In this document: positions 1-10,927 of the stretch, one piece after another | Layout: each line of letters begins with the position of its first letter | Numbering within the stretch: the first letter of the stretch is position 1 | Assembly (NCBI GenBank): GCA_026168455.1 | Contig: CM047426.1 | Coordinates: 58,811,812 to 58,875,811, forward strand | Length of the DNA: 64,000 nt | Reading direction: 5' to 3' | DNA from: Theocolax elegans | Lineage: Eukaryota > Arthropoda > Insecta > Hymenoptera > Cerocephalidae | Notes under the pieces: model-generated | Seen by the model: the letters and a program-made list of their open reading frames with translations, nothing else | Told to the model about the DNA's origin: nothing | The model's database searches: none | Program-made: the position numbers and the translations under genes

Positions 1-300
1 TTTATTATTTCCTTAGAAGGTGTAAAATTCATTTGTGCAATTTTGTACACTTTAACACGTGCATGGAAATTTCTATTGTAGTACTAAGTGATATATGAAT
101 TAATAGTCATATCGACTTGAATAATTTTAAACAAAACAATATTAATAATATTAAGTGGATAAGTAATTGTGTGGATAAGTGTAAATATCATTTGGAAGTT
201 TTGTGAGTATAATGCGTATAGGTTTTTTCGAAATTGCAGTTTGATACTTACATAGACTGAATAATTTTTGAATAAAGAAAAAATAATGTTATGTAAGTCA
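1..300 (+). repeat. Isolated copy of degenerate satellite-like unit
   Basis: AT-rich non-coding sequence that resembles, in the same orientation, the units of the array at 54.06-55.7 kb. Shared stretches include cacttt-aacacgtg, a tactaagtgata block, ttgaataattttaaa and agtggataagt. The similarity is diverged, estimated by eye. Because copies lie on both sides of the virus-like element, the array probably existed before that element inserted. Confidence 0.5.
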
Positions 301-1550
301 GTAGTTAAGAGGCACTATAGCGTGCCAAAACAAACGTGACTCATGCAGACAGTGTGCGTTCGTTTGGTGTTGCGCCACAGTACCCGTGATGCACATCGTA
401 GTTCATACTGCTGACCAAGCAGATGAAGCAACATTTTTATTAACATTACAAATAAAAAAAAAGATATACTGCGAGAATATTTAAATTGTGTTCTTCGACA
501 CACGTACCGTACACTACTATACCATAAAGTTTTTGGACCGTTCGATTATCAAAATCGATTAATAAATATCGATAATATGAATATGAACCGATCAGAAAGA
601 TTTTTGATATACCTATTGATATTGCAGTGACGAACTGATGCATATACATGAAAATGTAATAAATCAAGAATTATTAAATTTTTCATCCCGGTAATTAACC
701 GAGGAATAGCAAGCTAAGTTCTTAGAATCTCCATTATTTTAAATGTGTATTTTTTTGCTATATCCAAATAATCAAAATTATGCAAATTCGGAAGCTATTA
801 GAAATATCGAAAAAAGCTATTTCACGGTATCAACATCTCGATTTAACGATGAAATAAAAAGTTACATTTTCCAAAAAAATGGTATTTTTCAATTTTTGAT
901 GAGATAGCAATGAGTCGTTACGATAACCACTGTGCTCGATTTCTAAGAAATGCGAGTATTTTAATTCTTGATTCTCTGCTTCCTTTATTTGTTCATTAAC
1001 GACTTTCGACATTATTTAAATAATGTAAAGTTTGTAATTTTTATTTTGAGTATTGGTACTGATTGCAATGCCATTTTTTCATAAGAGAACAATAATTTTT
1101 TGATTTTTATCGATATCTCTAATAGTTTCGGAGGTATGGTCATTTTTAGTTTTTTCGATAAGAAATTACTTTCTTTTTTCAATTTTATAATTATTATTGA
1201 GTGCTCATTATCATATTTTATATTCTTTTTTGATATATAATAATTATTTTCTATGTACCGTGACTTCATACTTCTTGATCGTTATACAAAAATGCGAATA
1301 ATGTTTTAAAAACTAAGCTGTTTAATTTCTCAATCATGTGTTTATAAAAAATCGTGCGATACGATTAGTCAGTCGAGATGTCAAATTTCTTAAGTTGGAC
1401 ATATTTTTGTTTTAATATAAAAGTTGTAAATTTTATTATTCAGCAGTATATACTTGAGTATTTTAGTATATAAGGTGGTATATCTTCCAACGTTTAAATT
1501 GTAATTTAGTTATTGTACAGAAAGCCATGAAAACTGTATCGAGATTTCAC
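301..1550. other. AT-rich non-coding stretch
   Basis: No gene is supported; the short minus-strand ORFs here lack family features and have AT-driven composition. A short imperfect inverted match joins 785-815 and 1103-1133 (core ctattagaaatatcg), which could be the ends of a decayed DNA element. Nothing else is recognisable. Confidence 0.5.
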
Positions 1551-1672
1551 GCTGTTAGTGTACTTTTCTGTGTTTTACGGGTTGTAAGAAATTACGAACC
1601 TATGATTCGTACGATATCTCGAAATATGAAAAGAAGTTATTAAGTACTACTAGAAAGTTATATAAATTAGGT

Positions 1673-2134
1673 ATGTTTCAAAACAAATATATTTTGGAAA
1701 TAGTCGTTAATGTTATTAAACGTCTGTACCCTCAAGGACATCCTGAAGTTAATGACATTATACAAATATATAGTAAGTATCTGTTGAGATTGTCTAAAAT
1801 TATTACCGTAAATATACATGTACCAAAGTAAAGTAACGATAAGTAAATTATATTTACATTGTTACTTCAAATGAATAAGGATTGAGAAGGAGATAATTTA
1901 ATATTAGAATGTTATTTTAAAAATGGTAATTTTAGAAGTTTTTATATGTTTATTAAATAGGTTTAAACCTGCTAGTGAATCGTTTTTATGTAATTAACAG
2001 CAGTACAGGATAATACACCATCGTCAAGTAGAGCATGTATGGAGATTGTTCAGCTGTCATCATCGGATACCGATTGTGAAAGTGAGACAGAATCATGTGA
2101 ATCAGACGATGATAATAATGACAACCGCACGTAA
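1673..2134 (+). CDS. Predicted two-exon small acidic protein (unrecognised)
   Basis: No single ORF covers this gene. An ATG at 1673 opens a frame that runs to 1772 and meets a strong donor, GTAAGTAT, at 1773. The acceptor taattaacag ends at 2000. Joining 1673-1772 to 2001-2134 keeps the frame (split codon, phase 1) and gives about 77 residues ending at TAA 2132-2134. The first exon is hydrophobic and basic. The second is Ser, Asp and Glu rich, with a run such as SSSDTDCESETESCESDDD. The frame upstream of the ATG stays open to about 1555, so a further 5' exon is possible. It lies just upstream of the polymerase, so it may belong to the virus-like element or be a separate gene. The product is not recognised. 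Confidence 0.45.
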
Positions 2135-2252
2135 TTCTGTTTAATGAATTACCATCTATCATAGGATTGAATTACATCAAAAAAATTTTCAGACGGTGAA
2201 ATACAGAGCGGACAAGGCGGAGGTATTAACAACTCACGGTTTTTAATCGAAA

Positions 2253-2591
2253 GTGAAACATCTCTTTTTTTATCAACGTTTCGGGTTAGAAAGTGTCAAG
2301 ATTCAGGATCGCATAACTAATGTTCCAGAGGGATACAATATTTTAGATTGGTTGGCAAGTGCAATAAGAGAGTTGTACAGAAAACTCATCGATGGTCGTG
2401 TACCTACTGGTTTTATTGGTCTCACAATGGATTCGGATAGTCTCACCCACGGACCTCTTTGGTTATCTTATAGACCGATTCGTGATTTTAATGCAGATGA
2501 ATTGTGGAGTATGATATTTAACGTTGCACAGAGTGGAACAGAATTTAGTATGGACTTATTGACGTTTAAATGCAACATTGTGATTGATTAA
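2253..2591 (+). pseudogene. polB: N-terminal domain of Maverick-type DNA polymerase B ORF
   Basis: An open frame of 112 residues, best read as the poorly characterised leader region preceding the exonuclease domain in Maverick/adintovirus polymerase ORFs. Visible features are a DWLASAIRELY helix, the segment FIGLTMDSDSL, and an ...ADELWSMIFNVAQS stretch. The frame is cut at 2589-2591, where a foreign AT-rich segment begins, and polymerase-like coding resumes near 2713. As it stands it is a severed N-terminal piece. Assignment rests on order and family resemblance, not catalytic motifs, so confidence is moderate. Confidence 0.5.
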
Positions 2592-2712
2592 TTGATTAAT
2601 TGATTCATATTTATTGCAGCCAGTAGGGTATAACCCTATGGGGCTGAAAAGCAATACAGGTGAAGTACAATAAATTTAAGTACAGAGGAAGTACAAGTAA
2701 AGAAATAATGAT
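2592..2712. mobile_element. Small insertion inside polymerase leader
   Basis: About 120 bp of non-coding DNA separates two polymerase-like coding blocks. It begins with repeated ttgattaattgatt, contains a hairpin-prone segment (attgcagccagtagggtataaccctatggggctg), and ends in repeated aagtacaa motifs. It looks like a short transposable-element fragment. The family is not identified. Confidence 0.4.
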
Positions 2713-5480
2713 GTGAGAGGTGCAGGTCGTGTAGCATTAAATGAAAGATCTGTGAACAAAAGACCAATTTTGACCATCAGAAATGATGACAATCTTTGTC
2801 TACCACGTTCGCTTGTCACATGCTACTCATACGTTGTCAGAGGACAAATTCGTTCAGGGAAATTTCATGAATATTGGAATAGTATACGCCGAAGTAATAG
2901 TACTGTACAAAAAAGCAGCTGTGGATCTAGTACGTCAGGCAAACGTGAAGATCCCATCAACAGGATGCGGGATCGACGAAATTCACAATTTTCAGAAATT
3001 TTTTGCAACGCAAGGTGTAGTTGTAGTAGTTTACGCTTTTTGGACGAAATGATTTACCTATTTATGATGGAACGAAATTTGTCATCGATACACATAGGTA
3101 CAGTAATTACATTCTAAGGATTATATTTATTACGAACCATCGAGACATTTTCAACCTATTTTAAATTTACTAGCAGCAAGCGGGTCTAGAGGTTATTGTA
3201 CCCCTTGCAATAAATCATACAGAAATGTTGAAGTTCATAGATGTTCGAGTAAATGTTATAAATGTATGAAAATTTCTGCATGCAGCATAATTAGTGTTAC
3301 AAAAAGATGTTTGACATTATGAGAGACTTTTTTGGTGATAGCTGTTTTAAAAATCATTTAAGAAAGGATTCATTCAACAATTTGTCAAGTGTTTGTGACA
3401 TGATTAGTTACAAAAAGATGTTTGACGTGTATGAGAGACTTTGTTGGTAACGGCTGTTTCGAAAATTATTTAAGAAAAGATTCATTCAACAAATCGTCGA
3501 GGGTTTGTGAGATGATTAGAAGATGTTAAAAGTGCTTACAAACTGTACGTTCTAAAAACTGTAATAAGACACACGAATGTGGATTCTCTTTTTGTAAAGT
3601 TTGTAAAGAGAATTTACCATTAAATCACTTTTGTTACATAAAACCGATTAAAAAGGATCAATTACACACTCCCAAAAAATTGTATTTCTTTTACGATTTT
3701 GCAACGCAGCAAACATTGTCGGTAACAGGAGATGAAAATAAAAAGATACACGTCGTAAATTTATGCGTTGTTCAACAAGTATGCAGTTTTTGTTTCCAAA
3801 ACGCAGAAATTACATATTTGTGCAAATATTGTGGAATACGGGAATACGTATTTATTAGAGAACCTGTAAAAGAATTTGTGGAGTTAGCTGCTGCCAGACG
3901 AAACACATTAAAAAAATTGTCTGTATCGCTCACAATTTTCAAGGATTCGACGCTCAATTCATTTTTAAGCAACTTGTAGAGAAATATTGTGACTGGCTTA
4001 CCCCTACTATTATTTTAAACGGTTCCAAAATTATTTCGATGAGCATCATAAACGTTAAATTCATTGATAATTTAAATTATTTCCATATGCCGTTAAGTAG
4101 TTTACCTAAAGCATTTGGATTATCAGGAATTGAAAAAGGAACATTTCCTTATTTTTTTAATACACCTGAAAATGAAAACTATGTAGGTTCTCTACCACCT
4201 ACATCAGGATATGCTGTCGACATAATGGGTGATAAAAAAAGACCGACTTTCTTGGAATGGTATGCCACGCAGACACAGAAGGGTTATATTTTTAATTTTA
4301 AAGAAGAAATTATAAAATACTGTAAACAAGATTTAAACATTTTGAGATTAGCATGTTTAACCTTTCGAGAGATGTTTATAGAGTAAAGTGTCAATCCTTT
4401 TATCGACTGTACGACCATAGCTTCAACTTGCTTACGCGTGGTTGTATTGGATGGAGCAAAAAGTTTTAAAACGTAAAGTCGTACATGCAGGAAGAGCACG
4501 CGAGAAAACACTTTTTGGAGGTATCTTGGTAGATGGCTATTGCGAACCTAACGAGTATGAACAACACCGTGGAGTAGTCATTCAATTTCACGGTTACTTT
4601 TGCCACGGTTGTCCTCGTTGTCATCGTATTAATAGAGATAAACTTTCGTCAAACGGCGAATCAATGGATAATCGATATGAAAAGACTTGCTCTACTAGTG
4701 AGAGAATTAAAGTACACAATTATGAATTAATCGAGATTTGTGAATGTACTTTCCAAGAACAAATTAAAAACAAAGAAGAAATGAAAATTTAAAAAAAAAA
4801 TATTTTACCAACAATTGCACGAAAACCTCTCAATCCTCCTGACGCCTTCTTCGGTGGGCGTACAGATAATAACGTAAAAATATACGATTGCAGACCACCG
4901 GAAAAATCAAATACGTGGATGTTTGTTTACTTTATCCGTACATATGTAAAAGAGGGAAATACCCACTGGGACATCCAACAATATACGTAGGTGAAGAAGA
5001 AACAAATTTATGGATAGTAAGAAAGACATTTCCAAAATCGACGGTCTTATAATGTGTGATATCTTACCACCTCGTAACCTGTACCATCCTGTCTTACCAG
5101 TAATAATGCACGGTAAATTAATTTTTCCATTGTGCCGAATGTATTGCGAAAACTTCGTACAAGAGGATTGTCCACACATTGAACCAAAAGATCGAGTCTT
5201 AAACGGGACATGGGTATCCGAATTAGTAAAGAAAGCTATCGAAATGCGATACGTTATAACCAATGTTTACGACATTTGGCAATATGAAATGACACAATAC
5301 GATACGTTTATCGATACAGGAGGAATTTTTACCGAATATATCAATGAATTTTTCAAACGGAAAACGGAAGCACCCGGATATCCACCGGAATGTACTACAG
5401 ACGAGGACAAAGATTCTTACATAAAAGATCTTGAAATATGTGAGGGACTACACAAGTTGCATACAACATTTTATGCAATG
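2713..5480 (+). pseudogene. polB: Protein-primed DNA polymerase B, N-terminal half (broken)
   Basis: Remnant of the replicative, protein-primed family B DNA polymerase of a Maverick/Polinton or adintovirus-like element. Coding blocks in several frames follow the expected order: an N-terminal segment (KRPILTIRNDDNLCLPRS); a Cys/His-rich zinc-ribbon-like part (3120-3660); the 3'-5' exonuclease start FFYDFATQQ near 3680; the segment VKFIDNLNYFHMPLSSLPKA (4060-4120); EEIIKYCKQDLNILR near 4310; a GCPRCHR region (4600); and the palm-proximal block at 5010-5450. At least five frameshifts or stops interrupt it. The Exo I motif shows DFA where the family has D-x-E, so the catalytic Glu is missing. Coding ends near 5480; the C-terminal half resumes at 43.3 kb. 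It cannot be functional. Confidence 0.85.
3296..3521 (+). repeat. Tandem duplication of a Cys-rich polymerase segment
   Basis: Two adjacent copies of about 113 bp (about 3296-3408 and 3409-3521). Both contain acaaaaagatgtttgac, gagagact, ggctgttt or agctgttt, and attcattcaac. They encode a Cys-containing segment in the zinc-ribbon part of the polymerase remnant. The copies differ at roughly 15% of positions by eye, so the duplication is old. Confidence 0.75.
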
Positions 5481-5492
5481 AGTGCGTGAAGT
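5481..5492 (+). repeat. 12-bp direct repeat at left polymerase breakpoint
   Basis: agtgcgtgaagt here is repeated exactly at 43243-43254, close to where polymerase coding resumes. It is a candidate target-site duplication or terminal motif for the composite insertion. Related inverted copies (ctgcttcacgc, cttcatgcac) near 43290-43316 make a terminal-repeat reading possible too. Confidence 0.4.
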
Positions 5493-5517
5493 TAGTGCAA
5501 ACAAGAAAGCAAGTAAG

Positions 5518-5612
5518 CGAGGGAGAGGGGGTAGCAGGCCCAGGGCGGGAGCCCTGGTGGAGGTGTAGAGGGCAAAGCCCCCCGGGGGTTGGGGGGGTGG
5601 AGCCCCTCTCAT
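5518..5612. other. GC-rich hairpin and G-tract island
   Basis: A 95-bp block far more GC-rich than its surroundings. It contains hairpins (ccagggc-ggga-gccctgg; agggcaaagcccc) and G runs (gggagaggggg, gggggttgggggggtgg) able to form quadruplexes in principle. It sits immediately after polymerase coding stops and is followed by very AT-rich DNA, so it may mark an insertion end. No gene is present. Confidence 0.6.
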
Positions 5613-6186
5613 AAAAAATACTTTTATAAATTAAAAAAATAATTAAATGATTAATGTATTCAATTATGTAAGTAAGTAATAAATTTAAGTAATTAAGAAA
5701 GTAATAAATGTTATTATGTTAGAGTATGATAATAATAAATAATAAAGTACAATAAATTACTAACAATAGAAAATAAGTAATTATCATTATGATTAGGATT
5801 CTTGAGTACGTATAAATATAAAATAAAAAAATGAGAAAAAATATAAATAAGTAAGTAAATAATAATTTAAATAAATAAAAAAAGTATATATTTTAAAGTA
5901 TATAGTTATAAAAATAATTAAATGATTATAATATATATATTAGCAACAGATACCTCGCTCGCTAACGCTCACTCGGTTGTATTTTGATCGTGCTTATTTT
6001 AGATGAGTATATGTAAAATATTTACACGGCCTTTTTTCTTTAAAGTTAAATGTGACATTTTTATGTTCATTTGTTAAATGAAAAACATTACATTTTTTAA
6101 ACAATTAGTAAACCAATTGGGTTTATCAAGGCAGAAATTGCATTTTTATAGATACACCAAATTCGCTGTGTAAAGTTGAAGTTTAT
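5613..6186. other. AT-rich spacer before Gypsy-1
   Basis: Non-coding and very AT-rich, with repeated taagtaa/aataaat motifs. The segment at 5738-5778 matches 43155-43195 (shared taataaag...aacaatagaaaataag), so pieces of one dispersed sequence lie at both edges of the composite insertion. A short run, ctcgctcgctaacgctcactcgg, occurs at 5957-5979. No gene is seen. Confidence 0.5.
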
Positions 6187-6190
6187 ATGC

Positions 6191-7233
6191 TGTAAAGGTA
6201 AGCTACATACTCTTATGCGTATGAAGCTATACCTTATAACGAGCGCGAGTGACGATCGGAAAAGCTCGTAGGTGATCGGGAAAGCCCGCGCGTAAGCCGC
6301 GTAAGGACTAATAATGGTCCGACGCGCAAGCTGACTGAGGAGAGTATATAGAGGGTTTATGCGAGTCATCGTAGATAGACACGTCGCCGGTAACGCCTTC
6401 CTTGATATTTCGCGGCAAGAGAACAAAAATCGTTATCGCGGATTCTTGCTCGGGTTCTGGGTTCGCGCCGTGAAGAGTGAGTGACTTGGTGGAGTGAGCG
6501 TGCTGGTGTTAAGTGCACAGCTCCAGCGACTCCCAGGAACCTGCGAACGGCGAAGTTGCCGCGCGCGAGAGCCCGACGGAGAGAGAGGAAGGAGGCGAAG
6601 TCGAACGCATCGACGGGGAGAATCGAGATTTAAGGTACGTGGTGCACCACTCGCGAGCCGCCAAAGCCGAAAAGACTCTCTCTTTACGGCTATAACTTGA
6701 AGTTAGGAATCGCCGGATCCCGCCCGCGCGCGACGGCGAGGAAGCTAACGGGCGACCGCGTACGCGTGCTAGACAGAGACACCTCGTCGCGAGACCTCAC
6801 GCGGCCTATATACGGCTTTCGTTAAATCTTTGTTTTATGTTAAACTGTATTTATATTTCTTTAACTTGAATAAAATTCATATGTAATCAATATCCGAGTA
6901 CGAGTTTGATTATTGATTACCGGCGTACGTTATTCCCGTTATCCCGAATACCGCCCTCTCCGTTTCAGGAGCGGCCGAGGTAAACTTACCGCGAATTTAT
7001 CCCTTTTATTCGCGGTCCTTTTCAGCTCACGACGTTTTAGCTGTACAAAGACGCGAGATCGGCAAGTGATCTCGCGGTTGTTAACAGACATCGCAACGGT
7101 AGGTCGTGCGCGGGGTTCACTGATTTGAATCCGCCGCGCACTCTCGGAGCACCGCCTAGGGAGTATAACTAGGCAGTGCCGTAGCAACCGATCCCTTTAC
7201 CCCTACCGACGCGAAAGATTGTACCCCGTTACA
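6191..7233 (+). repeat. Gypsy-1 5' LTR
   Basis: A 1043-bp repeat beginning tgtaaagg and ending ccgttaca. A TATA-like gtatata lies at 6344-6350 and a polyadenylation signal AATAAA at 6869-6874. Short ORFs inside it recur in the 3' LTR and are not genes. Confidence 0.95.
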
Positions 7234-8158
7234 ACTGGCGCCCAAATACGTGTGGATTAGGGATTACGCCGGATTAATTATCACAGAGAAGTGATAATTA
7301 ATCTTACGAATTATTTATTTATTTAATAATAAGAAATTTTTAACAAGAATAAAGCTTTTACTACCAAGTGGGTAGTGAAAGCCGAAAAGCCGCCGTGGTA
7401 TTTGCGGACAAATACCACAACGTGAGGTCGACCCTGCGACTCAATTGGATTAATTTCCATTTCTCTCTCTCTCTCTCTCTTGAATCGTCTCGTTTTCGGC
7501 GGATTGAGACAATTATTCGTAAATATTTGACTCAAAATTCAACAAGCGAATTGTAAAGCCTGCGCAAGGTTACAAACTTGAACCTGGTAGAATTGAAGCT
7601 TTTCGGACGGACATAACCTGGCCCGACGTCCTAACATTTATAGGTTAGGATAACAAATCCATGTTTATGCGATTGTAAGTGAGGTCATGCGTGCGGTTTA
7701 AATAATTTTTAGATAACGATAAGATATTAATTTGTCTGTGATTAAGTTACTTAATTTATTTAAATTCACTAATTTAAGAAGATTTAGTTGCGATTGACCT
7801 CGAGCCAGGTTAACAATTTAAATTAACGAGTGGATAATGAAAATCTTGTATATTATTAATTTTTAAATTCAAATTGTCCTCGGTTTTCTTTGATAGTTCT
7901 CTAGTGAGTGATAATAGAGTTCAAGAGAACCTGTCCGAAAAGCTAGAAGTGTATTTGCGGATAGCAGATTCAAGTGAGTGGCTATATATCTTAGGGAAAA
8001 GATAATTCCTTCAACTTTTGGCCCAATAATTTTAATTTTTCTTTGCTGCCACGCAAATTAAAATAGAATAACCTTGCGCACGCCAGGCCACAGTGCACCA
8101 AAAAAAGAGATTTTTGTTTATTTTGAAGTTATCTGCGAGCGATAATTAAATAAGCGCA
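7234..8158 (+). promoter_or_regulatory. Gypsy-1 primer-binding site and 5' leader
   Basis: Two bases after the LTR, tggcgcccaaatacgtg (7236-7252) matches the complement of a tRNA-Lys 3' end over its first ten bases, as in several insect Gypsy elements. The remaining 0.9 kb is non-coding leader with a CT microsatellite at 7463-7480. The gag ATG is at 8159. Confidence 0.85.
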
Positions 8159-9910
8159 ATGGCCGACCGAAACGCCGACAGTTTGGCCCAACGAGACGAG
8201 GACATTATAGTGCAGGTGGACGAGTGGATCCACACCCAAAACGCAGCACAAATCGAGGCTCACCTAGAACAGATGGAGCTTCGACTTGATGGTTCCCGCT
8301 ATCAAAAGGCGGAACGCCTACAGCAATGGCTGCTAGGAAATTATTCGGCCGACGAGTTCAGTCAAGAAACTGACACCGTCAATGATCGGATAAGGCGGGT
8401 CGAGAAGCGGACAGAAGTGATCCGCCGAGTCGGGGAGAAAACGCCAGGAGCGTTACCTGATGAGAGAGGTACGCACCTGATTGAGGAAAATCTCAATCGT
8501 ACAACCCGACTACCTAGCGAGGACCTGCCAACAGCCCCAGAGGAGGGCGAGTCTAGCAGCCAATCCAGTCGGAGGGGTAGTCAATCTGACTGGATAACGC
8601 TAATAGCGACCGATGGGACGCCATTTGATGTGCCGCGGCTATTCTCCACATGTCTGGCAGAACAAATTGCCAAGACAAAAGCTCTACCAGAGCAAATGGA
8701 AAGTATGGCGGCACAGATAACGAGGCTAACCGATGCCGTAAGCCACATGACGTCCCAAAGAGCATCAAGTACGCGATTGGATCCACTAGGCCCAAGTCCA
8801 CGTGTCCAATTTCAGGACACGTATACCTGCTACCGGCCAGAGGAGTCACCGGTTCAGAAAGAGGACGCACGACTACAGCCCCAAACGCCAGGACCAGCTC
8901 CTAGCGCCACCCTGGGCGGAGCTTGGGAGGGGGGAGACACCTGGGTACCAGGAAGGCCCCTATGTGAAGAAAGTTCACCCTTAACGCCCCAAGCGTCGTG
9001 CGTCCAAGAACAACCGTCCTGGGCTTCGCGCTCATTTAACCCCACACGCGACCGAGGCGAGATCGTGAGAAAGTGGGGAATAAAGTTCTCAGGGGACGGA
9101 AGCGAGAGCATTAACAGCTTCTTAGAGTGCGTGGACGACTGCAGAGTCCTAGCAAACATGACGCAGGATGAAGTCCTTCCTTCTCTTTCGCAGTTGCTGG
9201 TGGAAGACGCCGCAAGGTGGTACCGCAATAACAAAGGAAAGTGGAGGAATTGGGACGAATTCACGTGCTCAATCAAACGCTGGTACGGAGCCAGCGAAAT
9301 TTACCAAGAGAAGCTGATCCTTGAATGCACCTCACGTACTCAGGGCGAAGACGAACCGGTACGTGAGTACATGAATTGCATGATAGGCATGCTACAAGAG
9401 CTCGTCCCCAAGCCTAGCGAGAGGAACCAGGTAGATCACCTCTACCGAAACATGCTGCCGAGAATCCAGCGCCGGTTCAAGCGAATCGAGGCGCAGACGA
9501 TCGACCAGCTGTTTGACTTGGCCCGCGAAGCGGAGCGGCTGCAAGAGCGCGAAAAGCTCTACAAACCACCTCCAATGGAAGGGGAGCTGGTGCGGCCGGA
9601 GTTCGCGTATAAGGCCAAGAAGAAGTCAGAGAAGGCTCCTCTGAAGGCAAAGGTAGCAGCGGTGGAATCCGATAAATCCACCACCGGCAAGAATCTGGTG
9701 GAGCTGGACGCGATTCTCAACCAGCTGAAGAAGTTGCTACCAAGTGAGAACGGGAGCGCAGCCGGGAGTAGCAAACCAGGAAGTCCCAAGAGTGGACGAC
9801 GGTTTGCTCAGAAAAAGAGACCGATTTCCTGTAATGGGTGCGGTAAGCTTGCGTATTTCCGCCGCCATTGCCCTGACTGCAATAAGGGAAACGCCTCCGG
9901 GAGCGGCTAA
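8159..9910 (+). CDS. gag: Gypsy-1 Gag polyprotein
   Basis: A 583-residue Gag that packages element RNA into cytoplasmic virus-like particles. Residues about 25-60 (EAHLEQMELRLDGSRYQKAE...LQQWLL) look like a SAP-type helix-extended loop-helix. A low-complexity Pro/Ser region follows. The capsid-like part runs from about residue 300 (RKWGIKFSGDGSESINSFLE) to 470, and a basic tail precedes one zinc knuckle. That knuckle reads CNGCGKLAYFRRHC: the usual His is Tyr, so metal binding is doubtful. The start is the first ATG after the leader and the frame is uninterrupted. The stop at 9908-9910 lies inside copy A of the duplicated segment. Confidence 0.93.
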   Translation: MADRNADSLAQRDEDIIVQVDEWIHTQNAAQIEAHLEQMELRLDGSRYQKAERLQQWLLGNYSADEFSQETDTVNDRIRRVEKRTEVIRRVGEKTPGALPDERGTHLIEENLNRTTRLPSEDLPTAPEEGESSSQSSRRGSQSDWITLIATDGTPFDVPRLFSTCLAEQIAKTKALPEQMESMAAQITRLTDAVSHMTSQRASSTRLDPLGPSPRVQFQDTYTCYRPEESPVQKEDARLQPQTPGPAPSATLGGAWEGGDTWVPGRPLCEESSPLTPQASCVQEQPSWASRSFNPTRDRGEIVRKWGIKFSGDGSESINSFLECVDDCRVLANMTQDEVLPSLSQLLVEDAARWYRNNKGKWRNWDEFTCSIKRWYGASEIYQEKLILECTSRTQGEDEPVREYMNCMIGMLQELVPKPSERNQVDHLYRNMLPRIQRRFKRIEAQTIDQLFDLAREAERLQEREKLYKPPPMEGELVRPEFAYKAKKKSEKAPLKAKVAAVESDKSTTGKNLVELDAILNQLKKLLPSENGSAAGSSKPGSPKSGRRFAQKKRPISCNGCGKLAYFRRHCPDCNKGNASGSG

Positions 9911-10927
9911 ACGGGACTCAGGCCGAACCCAAGGGCCAGAGAGTCCCAGATGCCCAGAACTTCGGGCCCACGGAATGAACGAGACCGCGCGGAGCTCATC
10001 CGCGGCGGGATAGACTCGATGAAGCCAGAGGAGCATAGGAAGGGAATCGATTCCCAAGATTCTATTCCTCAAGGTCAGCAGGAGCCACACCGGAGCTACC
10101 GTCCAGAGGACGAGACGCGCTGGTGGCTCCAAGCGGAAATAGGCGATTTCCGGATCAGAGCCCTGTATGATCCAGGAGCTTCGACGACGGTAATGGGGTC
10201 TAACGGCCTCACAATCGCCACCGCCCTGGGAAAATCGCTCTCTACCGAAAACGCGGGAGAGTGAAATTGGCTGATGGACATGCACAACCACTGAGTGGGC
10301 ACGTAATGTTGCCTTTCACCATCGAACCGGCCCGGAGAGCAGAGGGGCCAATACGAGAAGCCCCGCGGCGGAAAGAGCGCGGAAGGAGGGCTAAGCAGGA
10401 CGCCCTTCGATCCGAGCAAACCGATTTCCTGTAATGGGTGCGGTAAGCTTGCGTATTTCCGCCGCCATTGCCCTGACTGCAATAAGGGAAACGCCTCCGG
10501 GAGCGGCTAAACGGGACTCAGGCCAAACCCAAGGGCCAGAGAGTCCCCAAGATGCCCAGAACTTCGGGCCCACGGAATGAACGAGACCGCGCGGAGCTCA
10601 TCCGCGGCGGGATAGACTCGATGAAGCCAGAGGAGCATAGGAAGGGAATCGATTCCCAAGATTCTATTCCTCAAGGTCAGCAGGAGCCACACCGGAGCTA
10701 CCGTCCAGAGGACGAGACGCGCTGGTGGCTCCAAGCGGAAATTGGCGATTTCCGGATCAGAGCCCTGTATGATCCAGGAGCTTCGATGACGGTAATGGGG
10801 TCTAACGGCCTCACAATCGCCACCGCCCTGGGAAAATCGCTCTCTACCGAAAACGCCGGGAGAGTGAAATTGGCTGATGGACATGCACAACCACTGAGTG
10901 GGCACGTAATGTTGCCTTTCACCATCG
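9821..10927 (+). repeat. Tandem duplication of the Gypsy-1 gag-pol junction
   Basis: Copy A (9821-10324) and copy B (10421-10927) are nearly identical, offset by 600 bp, and separated by a 96-bp purine-rich spacer (10325-10420) not seen elsewhere in the element. Each copy carries the Gag zinc knuckle, the Gag stop and the start of protease. Copy A has lost one C (10254 region, aaaacgcggg versus aaaacgccggg), which closes its protease frame at 10264. Only copy B leads into RT. Confidence 0.93.

Noticed and set aside
315..1269. Four minus-strand ORFs at the left edge
   Set aside because: AT-rich composition, no domain, and overlap with repeat-like sequence. Consistent with chance.
6494..7187. 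Several 60-80 codon ORFs inside the Gypsy-1 LTRs
   Set aside because: They recur in both LTRs, overlap on both strands, and have no domain. They result from the higher GC content of the LTR.
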